Shown: piece after piece, positions 52,701 through 60,570 of the stretch
How the letters are laid out: each line of letters starts with the position of its first letter
Position numbering within the stretch: the first letter of the stretch is position 1
Assembly: GCF_900607225.1 (NCBI RefSeq)
Contig: NZ_LR027842.1
Location: forward strand, 646,088-710,087
Length of the DNA: 64,000 nucleotides
Reading direction: 5' to 3'
DNA from: [Pseudopropionibacterium] massiliense
GTDB lineage: Bacteria; Actinomycetota; Actinomycetes; Propionibacteriales; Propionibacteriaceae
Notes under the pieces: generated by a model
Told to the model about the DNA's origin: nothing
The model's database searches: none
The model's input: only the letters and a program-made list of their open reading frames with translations
Position numbers and translations under genes: made by a program

Positions 52701-55700
52701 GCGGTTTCAGACGAATGGGAAGCATGTTGACGAACATGCCGATCATTTCCCGGGTCTCGGTCAGTGTGCGCCCGCTGACCGGGGTGCCGATCACCAGGTC
52801 CTCGGTCCCGTTGTAGCGGGACAGAACTGCGCCCCAGGCCGCCAGCAGCACCATGGAGAGGGTGGCCTGACGGGCCTCGGCGAGTTCGGTCAGTTCCGCG
52901 GTTCGTTCGGAACTGAGCGTCCAGGCGACGCGACCCGCAGCGGATGCACGTTCTGCCCGGGGACGGTCGGGAGGGAGCACGTCTGCGGTGGGCGGATCGG
53001 TCAGCTGTGTGAGCAGGGCGTTCTCCGCCTCCGCGAGATTCTCATCCTGTCCCGCGGCTCGAACGTGGTGGACGTAGTCGGTGTACTGGTGGGTCAGTGG
53101 TGCCAGTTCCATGTCGTACAACTCGCCGAAGTCGCGTGCGAGGATTTCTGCCGAGGTGGCATCACCGATGATGTGGTGAAGGTCGAACAGCAGCAGACTC
53201 GTGTCCGTGTCCTCGACGATCTCCATGCGGAACAGGGGACCCGTCTCAAGGTTGAACGGGCGGACGAACCGGGCCAGGTGCTCCCCGGCCGATTCGGGGG
53301 TGGCGTGGCCGTGGATGAAGTTCAGTGGAAGATCGTTCCGATCGATGCGGGTCAGGCCTTGGCGGATCTCGCCGTCCCGTGTCGTGAACGTGGTGCGCAG
53401 CGGCTCGTGGCGTTCCACCAGCCGTGCCAGCGCGGAACGCAACCGGTCGCGATCCAGGAGGCCGTTCAGCCAAGTGGCCGATGCCATGTTGTAGGTGAGG
53501 GATCCCGGGTCGAGCCGGGCGGCCAGGTACATGCGTTCCTGTGCGGGGCTGAGGGGATGATCGGCCGCCTCGGGTGCCTTGGCCATGTGGGTGACGGCGG
53601 TTTCCGTGAGAAGACGTGCCTCGAGGGCCGCCGGGGTGGGGGCAGCGAACACGTCTGCCACGGTGGCGTCCACGCCGAGCAGGGCCTTGAGCTGGGCTGT
53701 CAGACCGGTTGCCTTGAGGGAATCGCCGCCGAGGGTGAAGAAGTTGTCGTCGGCCGACACGTCGGCGTGGCCCAACACCTGACGGAAGGCATCCCGGAAC
53801 GCGTCGAGTCGGGTGGCGTGGACGGGCTTCGGTGTTTCCCGGACCGGCGCGGCGACGGGCGTGGCGGTGACGGAACCACCGGGAACGGGGTGTGGATGGG
53901 CGTCAAAGCTGTATCCGGGCAGCGACCTGCGACGGCCGGTGTCGTGCTCGGACCAGTCCAGGGGCAGACCCGCGATCCACAGGTCGCCCAGCGCAGCCAG
54001 CAGATGGGCCTCGTCGGCCACGTCGGTGGCAGCATGACGCAGCAGACCCACCACCTGCTGATCGGCGCCACCGACGTGGGTGACGAAGGTGGCCAGGCTG
54101 TTGCCCGGGCCGGTTTCGATCCCCAGCAGCGGCCCGTCGGCCAGCAGCGTGGTGAGGCCGTCGGTGAAGCGCACCGTACCCGTGATGTGGTCGCCCCAGT
54201 AGCCGGGATCGGTCATGTCACCGGGACGCACGAGCTGTCCGGAACGGTTCGAGATGATCGGGAGCCGGGGGTCCCGTGAGGTCACCTTCGCCACCGCAGC
54301 GGTGAAAGCGGTGGCCGCAGCATCCATCATCGGGGTGTGGAAGGCCTGGGACGTGTGCAGCCGGGTGCCGATGATGTCCGCGGCGTCCAGCTTCGCCAGC
54401 ACGGGGTCAACGGCGTGTGGCGCCATGCCGACAACGGAACGTTCGGGCGAGTTGTCGAGACAGACCCAGACGTCCGGTGTTCCGGCGATCACCTCGGCGA
54501 CACGTGCCGCAGGGGCAAGCGTGGCAATCATGATCCCGGGAGGTTGGGACTGCATGAGAAGGCCGCGTTCGCGTACCAGGAGGGCCGCGTCCTCCGGGCT
54601 CCACACCCCGGCCAGGGCGGCTGCGGTCAGTTCGCCGACGCTGTGCCCGAGGAGAACATCGGGGACGATCCCGAAGGATTCGAGGACCTTCGCCAGCGCG
54701 AACTGGGTACTGAACAGAGCGAACTGCGACCATTCGGTGCGATGGATACGGCCGTCATCGGAGCCCGCATAGAGCACGTCGCGGAAGTCGCGGGCATCGT
54801 CCCGGGGCAGCATGTCGATCAGATCGTCCATCCAGCCACGGAACATCTCCCCGATGGAGCTGTCACTGGTGTAGAGACCGTGGCCCATCCGGTGGTACTG
54901 GTTGCCCTGACCGGAGAGGAGAAGGGCGAGCCGGGGCCGTGACGCTCCGGCGGGCAGTTCACCGTGACGCAGACGTTCGATCCACGCATCGGTGTCGCGG
55001 GGCTCATCAGGGGAGACCACCAAGGTGCCGCGGTAGGGCAGTTCGGCGCGCGAACGAAGGGTGACGGCGGCGTCGGCAAGTTTCACCGAATCGTCAGCTG
55101 CCACGTGGTCCACGATGCGTTCGGCCGTACGGATCATGGCCTCCCGGCTGGCCCCGGAGAACTGGAGCAACGCGTGTGGCTGGTCGTCCGTCTCCGGGAG
55201 GACGGGTGCCTCGTCGAGAATCATGTGCACGTTCGTGCCTCCTACTCCGAAGGAATTGATGCCTGCACGGATCTGGTCGCCATCCAGGGAACGGTTCGTC
55301 GACGACACCTCGAAGGGTGTGGCCCCGAAGTCGATGTGAGGGTTGGGGCGGGAGAAGTTGAGGGTGCCCGGGAACAACCGGTGCTTGAGGCTGAGCGCCA
55401 CCTTGCTCAGCCCGACAGCACCTGCGGCGGAGTCCGTGTGCCCGATGTTGCCCTTGACCGAGCCGAGCAGGCAGCTCCCCGGCGGTGCTGTCGAGAAGGC
55501 CCGTGCCAACGAGGCCACCTCGATGGGGTCACCCAGCAGCGTCCCGGTCCCGTGGGCCTCGACGAAACTCACCGTGGCGGGATCGATGCCCGCAGTGCGG
55601 TAGGCGGCGGAGATGGTTTCGTACTGCCCGTCCTCGCTGGGGGCGGTGTAGGACTGTTTGCGCCGGCCGTCATTGCCGCTCGCAGACCCCTTGATGACGG

Positions 55701-58700
55701 CGTAGACGGGGTCGCCGTCGCGTCGAGCGCTCGTCAACGGTTTGAGCACCAGAAGGGCGGCGCCGTTGGAGAACACCGTGCCGCTTGCGTCGGCGTCGAA
55801 CGGTCGGCAGTGGCCGTCGCGCGACAGCATCATCCCGTCACTCCACTGGTAGCCACCTCCGTTGGGCAGTTCCACGGTGACGCCACCGGCCACGGCCAGT
55901 TCGCACTCCCCGGACCGCAGCGCCTGAACCGCCAGGTGAACCGTCAGCAGCGACGAGGAGCAGCCGGACAGGGCGGACAGCGAGGGGCCGGTGAGGTCGA
56001 AGTGGTAGGACAACCGGGTGCTGAGGAAATGGTTGGTGGCCAGGGTGAAGTTCTGATATGCATCCCCGAACGATGTGGGATTCATGAGGGTGCGTCGATA
56101 CCATTCGAAATCGTCGCTGCCCGCCGCGAAGACCCCCACTCGGCCCGGCAGTTTTCGGGGATCGTAACCGGCGTCCTCGCAGGCCAACCAGAAACACTTG
56201 TACAGCAGACGCAGTTGGGGGGACGTGACGTCCACCTCCGCCGGCGCGATCTGGAACAGACGGTCGTCGAACTCGTCGATTCCCTCGACGCGGCCGGAGG
56301 CCTTGACGTAGGTGGGATCGCGCAGCTGGTTCTCGGACACTCCGAGGCGACGCAGTTCGTCGTCGTCATGGAAGGTGATGGTTTCCTCACCGGCGACCAG
56401 AAGATTCCAGAAATCGTGCACGTCCTCGGCCTTCTGCACCTGCACACCGATCCCGATGATGGCGATGTCGTCGCCGAGGGGCTGGGTGGTCTCGGTGGAT
56501 TCTTCGGGAGAATCTCCCCGGGGCTTCAGCAGCTCGGTCTGGGTCGCGATGGTGGGGTGGCTGAGCAGGTCGGTGATGCCGATCTGGGTCCCGAAGGTTT
56601 CCTGGAGTCGTAGTTGCAACCGCATCAGGCTCAGTGACGTGCCTCCGGCCTCGAAGAACGTGCGGTGGTGGTCGGTGACGGGGCGTCCGAGCACGTCCTG
56701 CCACAGGTCCGCGAGCCGGGCGGCAACCGTGGTGGTGACGGAAGCATCTGTGTGGTCATTCTGCTGATCGAGCAGTGTGCGCAGGGCGGCGCGATCCAGC
56801 TTCCCGGCGGCGGATGTCGGCAGGGCATCGACCTGCATGAGCACCGATGGGATGAACTGGGAGATCAGCACCTTGCCCAGGGAAGCGCGAATCCGGTCCG
56901 CCGGGATTGGGGATTCGGACGCGTAGAAGCCTGCGAGTCGCGGTTCCGCCGCCGAATCATCGACCAGGACCGCGGCCTCGACGACCCCGTCGATGCGATG
57001 CAGGGCCTGCTCGATCTCGCCGAGCTCCACGCGGAGACCCCCGACCTTGACCTGGCGGTCGATGCGGCGCGAGAACGCGAAACGACCGTCGGGACGCAGG
57101 AAACCCAGATCGCCGGTGCGGTACATGCGTCGCATGTGCTCGGGATCGATGTCAGCGTCGAAGAAGGGATTGTCCACGAATTGCCGGGCAGTGAGTTCCT
57201 CGCGGTTCAGGTAACCCACACCGACACCCGCCCCTGCGATGCAGACCTCACCGGGCAGGTCGGTGCCGCACGGCTCGCCCCGGCGATTCAGGACGTAGAT
57301 CCGATAATCGTTCAGGGGGGTGCCGATGGGAACGTTCGCCACCGAGTCCTCGGGGTGGATACGCGTGTGGGTGGCCCACATCGTGGCCTCGGTGGGGCCG
57401 TAGACGTTTTCCAGGGTGCACGGGAGTCCCAGGGCGTGGAAACGTTCGATGATGTCCGGGGTCAGTGCTTCTCCGCCAGAGAACAGATGGGTCAGGCCAT
57501 CGAGATCGTGACGCCGACCGGTGCTCTCGATGGTCGCGAGCAGGACGCGCAGCATGGTGGGGGACGAATTCAGGTGGGTCACGCCGTAGGTGCGGACAGC
57601 CCTTGCCAAGGCCTGGGGGTCACCCTCCTGGCCGACGGGGAGAATGGCCAGACGCCCGTCACCGACGAGCCAGCCATAGAGCTCGGTTCCGAAGATGTCG
57701 AAGGTGAACGAGGTCTTGAGCAGGAACACGTCGTCGCGTCCCAGGGGGAATCGTCGTTCCAGGTCCAGCGCCGTGTTCTGAACGTTCGCATGTGTGATCG
57801 CCACGCCCTTGGGGCGGCCGGTGGAACCGGATGTGTACTCGATGTAGAGCAGGTCCTCGGGTGCCCTGTCGACGGGGGCCGGGATTTCGGCGATGGTGTC
57901 GCGGTGATCGCCGGTCAGTGCGACGATGTCGTCACAGGTGTCCAGGTCGAGTCGCGTCACATGGTCCGGAAGCTCCAGGTCCAGGTCCGAGAAGGTGATG
58001 ACGGCTGCCGCATCGGCGTCGCTCAGCATGTCCAGGATGCGAGCGGCAGGCATGTGCTCGGACAGGGGAACGTACGGATGTCCAGACAACACCGTTCCCA
58101 GTACGGCCGCGAGCAGGGTTGCCCCGCGCGGCAGAAGCACGGCGACAGGACGCTTGTCCGAGCCGATGGCATCGAGGACGTGACGCTGTACCAGTACGGC
58201 CGCGTCATGGGCCCAGGCATTCGTGTACCCACGGGTCTCGTCGAGCCACGTCTCGCGTGCCGGATCGGCACTCGTGCGGTCGAGGAAGAGGGTCCCCAGA
58301 TCGGTCGGGTCCCAGTCGAAGTAGTGGGTTTCGCGTGAGGCGGCCAGCAGGTCGCTGCGTTCGGACGCGGACATGGGCTGCAGCTCCGTCACGGGCGCGT
58401 CGAGGTGTGTGGGGATCTGCCGGACCAGGGCCAGGAAGCGTTCGGCGAACCGTGTCGCACGCTCGGTGGTGAGCGCGGATTCCTTGTACCAGATCACGAT
58501 GTCGGTGTTGCTGCCGAGCTGTTCGATGGTCACGGTGAGCCGGCCGGGGAAGTGAACCTCGCCGGGATGTGTGGCCGCGAGGACGCCCTCGGGTAGCTCG
58601 GGGTAGGCGTCGTGGATGAAGGTGATGTCGAACAGGCCTGCGCTCGACAGCCCCGACAGTTTGCGGGCGACCGGGAAGTCGAGGTTTCGCCACAGGCCCA

Positions 58701-59625
58701 TCACCTCGGAACGCGTACGCTTCAGCAGGTCGCGGACCCTCAGACCGGGTGAGACATCAACCAGTACCGGGAGTGTTCGGATGAAACAACCAATGCTGTT
58801 CTCCATCTCCAGGTGAGGGCGATCCATGAAGGGACTTGCGAAGGAGACCTGGTCCTCACCGGCGTAGTGTGCGAGCAGTGTCCCGAAGGCCGCCAGATAC
58901 ACGGTGAACTCGGAAACCTCGGCCTCCTGCGCGGTTTCGCGGACGGCTTCGGCGGTGTCGTGGGGCACGGTCAGGCGGAACTCCCGGGCCGCATCCTCGT
59001 GTGGGGAGGCAAGCAACCAGTGATCGAGTTGCGGGACCCGGTGGCGGGGTAGGTTCTCGGACCAGAAACTCTCGCGCCGGGCCAGTGCCTCGGGCGATGG
59101 GTGGCTGAGCTGACCGTTCTGATAGGTGAACAGCCCTTGGTCGGTGTGTGATGCGGTGATCTCCCGGGTTCCCCGGGCCATGTCGATGATGCGGTCGGTG
59201 AGGATGCTCACCGACCGTCCGTCGGCGATGAGGTGGTGGCACACGACCAGCAGACGGTCTCCGTCGGACAGACGAGCTGCCACCACTCGGAACAGGGGGG
59301 CGGTGTTCAGCTGGAAAGGTGTGTTCCGGGCCGTGTGGAAGATCTTGTCCAGCTTCTCCTCCGCACCTGTCAGGTCGTGGTGACGCACAGGTGCCTCGAC
59401 CGATTCGGCGATCATGTACACGGGCCCGGATTCGTTTCTGGTCACTGACGCGCGCAATGCCGGTTGCTCCGCCATGACTGCGCTGACCGCCTGGGTCAGA
59501 CGTGAACGGGAAAGATGCTCCGTGCGCAGCTCAATCGCGATGTGGTAGTCGGCGGACTGCCGAAGCTGGCTGTCGAAATACATGCCTTGCTGGGCAGGGG
59601 ACATGGGAAGGGTGGGTTCGGTCAT
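43699..59625 (-). CDS. Hybrid NRPS-PKS megasynthase, 5308 aa
   Basis: Domains by residue: C1 1-440 (HHLIADG at 130), A1 445-960 (YTSGSTGRPKGV near 598), T1 (GGTSL at 993), KS1 1045-1470 (GCSSS, Cys 1222; EAHGTGT; KGNIGH), AT1 1570-1870 (GHSVG, Ser 1662; AFHT, malonyl-like), T2 (GGDSL, 1968), C2 2020-2450 (HHIIGDA at 2150), A2 2460-2940 (TSGSTG near 2609), T3 (GGSSF, 2989), KS2 3060-3480 (TACSTS, Cys 3244), an AT remnant without GHSxG 3500-3700, T4 (GGDSL, 3811), C3 3860-4290 (HHIVGDQ at 3993), A3 4310-4790 (TSGTTG near 4454), T5 (GVQSIQ, 4848), C4 4900-5308 (HHSIFDG at 5061). No epimerase, methyltransferase, ketoreductase or thioesterase is present. An N-terminal C domain suggests acylation of the first residue; the terminal C domain suggests transfer to an external amine or alcohol, or cyclisation. 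Three amino acids and up to two ketide units are expected. Product unknown. Confidence 0.93.
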   Translation of the reverse strand: MTEPTLPMSPAQQGMYFDSQLRQSADYHIAIELRTEHLSRSRLTQAVSAVMAEQPALRASVTRNESGPVYMIAESVEAPVRHHDLTGAEEKLDKIFHTARNTPFQLNTAPLFRVVAARLSDGDRLLVVCHHLIADGRSVSILTDRIIDMARGTREITASHTDQGLFTYQNGQLSHPSPEALARRESFWSENLPRHRVPQLDHWLLASPHEDAAREFRLTVPHDTAEAVRETAQEAEVSEFTVYLAAFGTLLAHYAGEDQVSFASPFMDRPHLEMENSIGCFIRTLPVLVDVSPGLRVRDLLKRTRSEVMGLWRNLDFPVARKLSGLSSAGLFDITFIHDAYPELPEGVLAATHPGEVHFPGRLTVTIEQLGSNTDIVIWYKESALTTERATRFAERFLALVRQIPTHLDAPVTELQPMSASERSDLLAASRETHYFDWDPTDLGTLFLDRTSADPARETWLDETRGYTNAWAHDAAVLVQRHVLDAIGSDKRPVAVLLPRGATLLAAVLGTVLSGHPYVPLSEHMPAARILDMLSDADAAAVITFSDLDLELPDHVTRLDLDTCDDIVALTGDHRDTIAEIPAPVDRAPEDLLYIEYTSGSTGRPKGVAITHANVQNTALDLERRFPLGRDDVFLLKTSFTFDIFGTELYGWLVGDGRLAILPVGQEGDPQALARAVRTYGVTHLNSSPTMLRVLLATIESTGRRHDLDGLTHLFSGGEALTPDIIERFHALGLPCTLENVYGPTEATMWATHTRIHPEDSVANVPIGTPLNDYRIYVLNRRGEPCGTDLPGEVCIAGAGVGVGYLNREELTARQFVDNPFFDADIDPEHMRRMYRTGDLGFLRPDGRFAFSRRIDRQVKVGGLRVELGEIEQALHRIDGVVEAAVLVDDSAAEPRLAGFYASESPIPADRIRASLGKVLISQFIPSVLMQVDALPTSAAGKLDRAALRTLLDQQNDHTDASVTTTVAARLADLWQDVLGRPVTDHHRTFFEAGGTSLSLMRLQLRLQETFGTQIGITDLLSHPTIATQTELLKPRGDSPEESTETTQPLGDDIAIIGIGVQVQKAEDVHDFWNLLVAGEETITFHDDDELRRLGVSENQLRDPTYVKASGRVEGIDEFDDRLFQIAPAEVDVTSPQLRLLYKCFWLACEDAGYDPRKLPGRVGVFAAGSDDFEWYRRTLMNPTSFGDAYQNFTLATNHFLSTRLSYHFDLTGPSLSALSGCSSSLLTVHLAVQALRSGECELAVAGGVTVELPNGGGYQWSDGMMLSRDGHCRPFDADASGTVFSNGAALLVLKPLTSARRDGDPVYAVIKGSASGNDGRRKQSYTAPSEDGQYETISAAYRTAGIDPATVSFVEAHGTGTLLGDPIEVASLARAFSTAPPGSCLLGSVKGNIGHTDSAAGAVGLSKVALSLKHRLFPGTLNFSRPNPHIDFGATPFEVSSTNRSLDGDQIRAGINSFGVGGTNVHMILDEAPVLPETDDQPHALLQFSGASREAMIRTAERIVDHVAADDSVKLADAAVTLRSRAELPYRGTLVVSPDEPRDTDAWIERLRHGELPAGASRPRLALLLSGQGNQYHRMGHGLYTSDSSIGEMFRGWMDDLIDMLPRDDARDFRDVLYAGSDDGRIHRTEWSQFALFSTQFALAKVLESFGIVPDVLLGHSVGELTAAALAGVWSPEDAALLVRERGLLMQSQPPGIMIATLAPAARVAEVIAGTPDVWVCLDNSPERSVVGMAPHAVDPVLAKLDAADIIGTRLHTSQAFHTPMMDAAATAFTAAVAKVTSRDPRLPIISNRSGQLVRPGDMTDPGYWGDHITGTVRFTDGLTTLLADGPLLGIETGPGNSLATFVTHVGGADQQVVGLLRHAATDVADEAHLLAALGDLWIAGLPLDWSEHDTGRRRSLPGYSFDAHPHPVPGGSVTATPVAAPVRETPKPVHATRLDAFRDAFRQVLGHADVSADDNFFTLGGDSLKATGLTAQLKALLGVDATVADVFAAPTPAALEARLLTETAVTHMAKAPEAADHPLSPAQERMYLAARLDPGSLTYNMASATWLNGLLDRDRLRSALARLVERHEPLRTTFTTRDGEIRQGLTRIDRNDLPLNFIHGHATPESAGEHLARFVRPFNLETGPLFRMEIVEDTDTSLLLFDLHHIIGDATSAEILARDFGELYDMELAPLTHQYTDYVHHVRAAGQDENLAEAENALLTQLTDPPTADVLPPDRPRAERASAAGRVAWTLSSERTAELTELAEARQATLSMVLLAAWGAVLSRYNGTEDLVIGTPVSGRTLTETREMIGMFVNMLPIRLKPRSDTSFDDYLAGTRTTVLDALSAQDVPFDRIVEKLGQPRTAGRHPLFDVSFDYHNMEHHQLRIGGLKGQQIETDPLAVGMDLVITATETADGIQFLLDYSSDLFDASTITGLAHHLDAFLEHVCADSTAPIGTISIYTGADHDAWLSRIIGAPFTAIHDLVARQAVERPRATAVIDGTGRSYSFAQLDAHANAVATRLLEAGVRTGDPVALVTVRDASLLIAQLAICKAGGAYVPLDPTQPVDRHASILDDARPRVALAPAGFTSTATIPTVIDLATCTQAGTKHFNGPEVSADSPVYVVYTSGSTGRPKGIAVKHRGLANLFQDHLRRNIFAPGDVIISLADPTFDIFAFESLIPLAAGATVHLCPSEDQKDASAIARRIAAHRVTHIQVPVSKMTALCGNRRFRDQLPRLRVIVCGGEHFSENLAELLHDNADARIFNMYGPTETTVTTTVKELAPGDAVTIGSPIFGSHVLVVGETGMAQPAGVPGELCVAGQGLAAGYVNRPDETRHAFTTLPELPDLPVYRTGDMGVALPDGEIVLKGRTDHQVKVNGNRIELGEIEQAAMRAPGITYAIALVEDGDIVCYFTTDESAEDPVIAIRSAIATSLPRYMTPQHFQQVSDMPRLPNNKIDRSALSTLRPDTRPATKAPTGTDVLDAIMSAWTQVLGRGVTADDNFFDIGGSSFKLMLVNNRLNEILDREIPLVQLFEYPTPRTLAAILGNGGASERPRTEPTFSLEDLSDVEDQDTSDAPTFLEDRNTSAPPVSRRIAVVGVAGTFPGAPSVREHWNNRANGVVSIRRFTRDELLASGIDQTTVDHPDYVPARGHIAADTFDFDFFSYSRRDAETMDPQLRLLHETAWHTLEDAGYDPRRLHGDVALFAGSGTNFAWLTGLLQQHSGPMAAFEAMTSNEKDFLATKVAYKLDLTGPAVTVQTACSTSLVAIHEAVSCLRRGEADMALAGGVALNFPRVEGYVWHDGMILSPDGTCRPFSADASGTVAGQGCGMVLLKPLDRALSDGDHIYAVIAGSAINNDGDAKVGYTAPGVQGQERVIRSALADAGISADEVDFVETHGTGTALGDPIEYTALSHVYGQSSPCALGAVKANIGHLDAAAGVAGFLGAVGVLHQQQIPPLANFTELNRAIDPTGQLYVPVGQAVAGTVRKAAVSSFGIGGTNAHIILEQAPPTDDGETALTSSVILGVSARTEESRRRMQSDLVDAIGSGAPIRDVAYTLATGRSEFDSRAAALVSPGAPLTWMDAGSPAVLGEASDDIHLVVADHRGTETEDALVDAYQEQVELWLSRFDAKARAAVQDALTGHSGDGIVHRIAQFVLRAALLSTLGPDCLTARHGQDRLLRVAHAHATGMLDSSQALSRLRSRDIPVPALPPAADGTTVTGPITGDLLRTLLASLWVRGADVDRNWFHTGGRRISLPGYAFVPQHLPSDVRLDHMPGATERTGATPATVLTPTGPAEPQDAGDALKAAWAKVIGTVPEETDDFLTSGGDSLTAVHLCSLIKEATGQALSIRDVFAAPTFGALRARLAGSVVRSDTPEFAVEAVHGLFPASAAQRRIYALCSMRNDTTAYNMAIDHKITGHLDIDRLRRACAALVSRHDQLRASFHLEGTDLMMHIHTEVADVVTHERVTAQEARRRLAAEPRTFDLTRASLFRVEVLTVSDTEHYLRLELHHIVGDQTSLAVLGKDLTAAWAGRELDVEPLPYPTYMAAVAELEASGAFAKDVAFFTDMISEAPPRLELPYDQSPPEEPTFSGDRLTINCAVGKDSLASLASVSRATPYAVFLTAVTRVLSLFSGQSEFLLGTALAGRTLAGAENTVGMFVNTLPLCMKDTPGQSVRNAVRNARDHAAEVLSHQNAPFEQVLAASGTHVGEQAQPLFDVLISFVNMGTEDLELDGLTLEALPPGELRSRYPLSFSIAEHTDHYSIDLEYQTELFRRATIATMAGHLDRLLVEMAEDPDRSLASAPLESAEEHARRREAMTGSGSPVTTALDTPLRTSFARHAKLPALRWEGEEWTYAEVDEITDALAGGLQREGIEPGTVVGTIIDRGPWQVWSRLALAKCGAVELPLDPGAPAKRINQTLSDARARAVLCSDPRSHILPEDVTAYRPDLLSGHFQQPGGLIPDSPLIMIYTSGTTGRPKGVLVTHGGVLSACADTGYMHYGPGDRVLHLTSYTFDPSMFDVYSALLSGATIVMGGHEHNMDMHLLADLLTSEKVTKGLLITAVFHLLMAENPEAVANMSALFVGGEAMQPWAAQRAYDVMGPGRLFNLYGPTESSIVSTFFRMDERPEFTRMPIGFPTNNRELFILHPDGTDVPRGVPGELCIAGAGLALGYHQRPELTDEKFPECPACPGKRIYRTGDRVVLDDEYRVVYLDRVDRQVKHAGYRIELSEIEIVAQAHPGVVEAVIVHTSTGENDSRLLGFYTGDADPSDLRAHLLASLPSYMVPQQLRRVAGFPLTGHGKVDRHRLLALCDTIPEATGQPATTTEPSPDVATEAVSQDILAMARATFGMPELSATANFFALGVQSIQAIALTRKLRETGIEAQVSDIYRYPSVAQLTQALRASDSSPSPTVPVAPAESTRRLTQQHLDRLATDIVMDASDLAEAFACDAPSYRFDAGVLSHLHASRASTGGFVHTIGDTDAVTLLEALADIVADHEMLRARSTGDGFDVISAETVADLPVLIRVHDLSRIPADQVIDITSAVARDLTSAPFGSGLLWRCAIILEPENSARLIWAFHHSIFDGFSAQLLHDELQHRVLGDEVPPAQRYSAFLTDLAVDHDWEDELRRFDYSRWLASSESVTRALRTSGPLPRRLSVPLNGENPLDLGLRSVHSQLAELSNESEIAVGMVSDCRQWQDTNYSSCVGEFLDAVPVMLNGENDQPAITARLADAKNQGLHYLHALFTTTRRDEELLEQLRSTYRGDDGKLGFILVNFQGRIDPADLPSEDVAGPTLATAQVNLWYDDDALHVQWITDSAQLVVGGAA

Positions 59626-60286
59626 GGGAGAAAGGCTCCTAAAACGGCGTCTGCGACATTCAATGACTAAATCGCTGGGTGTGTGTTTGATCGAAGGATG
59701 AGGTATGGCGCTGTGACCAGACCGAGGAAACCATCAAACAATTTGTATTGTGATCGATTTTCAGGTGCGGCAATTACGGATGAGGCGTTGCCTGACAACT
59801 TCTCGAGCGTGTGAAGGCTTCCGTCGCCAGATATACGGTCGAGAGGGGAGTGTTCCTGTCCGATCGACTTCTGAACGGCAAATTTTTTCTTTTCCTGTCG
59901 AGGAGTTGATCCGGCAGGAGAGTGGGTGTCACTCGGGTTTGCGCATGACTCGCTCGAGGTGTGTCGGGTTGTCTTCCGGGTTCATTTGAATTTGTATTTC
60001 TTGACCATGAGATTACGGAGCTGTCCGAGCGGCGTCAAAGCAAATACCCCGAAAGTTGACGGCCTCATGTGTGATGGTGAGGAGCGCATGCGGCGGGCGG
60101 GTGGGGCATCTCGGGGACGAGCCGGTGGTTGATGGTGCGCGAGGTCGTGGTGGAACAGGGCGTGAAGCAGGGTGGTAGGGGTGGCTCCCCGGGGGAGTGA
60201 TCGTGTCCTGGGCGGTTACCTGACGCGGATGGTCAGACGTTTCGCCCGGTTCCGCTCGACAGGGGAAGAGAAATTGAAAATGCGAT
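59626..60286. other. Intergenic control region upstream of the megasynthase gene
   Basis: No convincing gene; the short frames here have no ribosome sites or recognisable products. On the minus strand AGGAG (about 59637-59641) precedes the megasynthase ATG. An inverted pair TGTTTGAT (59684-59691) and ATCAAACA (59733-59740), 41 bases apart, lies 59-115 bases upstream of the ATG. The AT-rich patches at 59736-59762 and 59880-59895 are unusual for this genome and mark the likely promoter zone. Confidence 0.5.
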
Positions 60287-60512
60287 CATTGAGGCTTGTT
60301 CGCAGCCCCGCCGAAGCTGGTTGAGTCGGACCGCGACGAAGGAGCGGTCCACATCGAAACCCCGCTAGAGCCCGCCGCAATTTCCGGGACACGGCTGCCA
60401 GGGGTTTCGAGGCGGCCGGCTCAACCGGCCTCCACTCTTCGAGATCTTGGCCACAGGCCCTCGCCAGAGGATTGCGCTGGCCTGTTCCCCCGCCTGTGAA
60501 CAAGCCCCATTG
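60287..60512. mobile_element. 226-bp MITE-like element carrying a REP unit
   Basis: The left end CATTGAGGCTTGTTCGCAG (60287-) and the complement of the right end, CAATGGGGCTTGTTCACAG (ending 60512), match at 16 of 19 positions. A REP-like half-unit (60313-60361; GAAGCTGGTTGAGTCGG...ATCGAAACC) is nested inside. No open frame. Related to the elements at 61721 and 21354. Confidence 0.6.
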
Positions 60513-60570
60513 CCCGGCTCGGGTTTCTGTGCAGAGGACCGCGTCGAGTGGCTCTTCTCGTGTGCTCGGC

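Noticed and set aside
50221-54279. 1352-codon plus-strand open frame (also 45979-48495 and 54964-56613)
   Set aside because: Antisense to the megasynthase; an Arg/Gly/His/Gln-rich composition without motifs, produced by high third-position GC on the coding strand.
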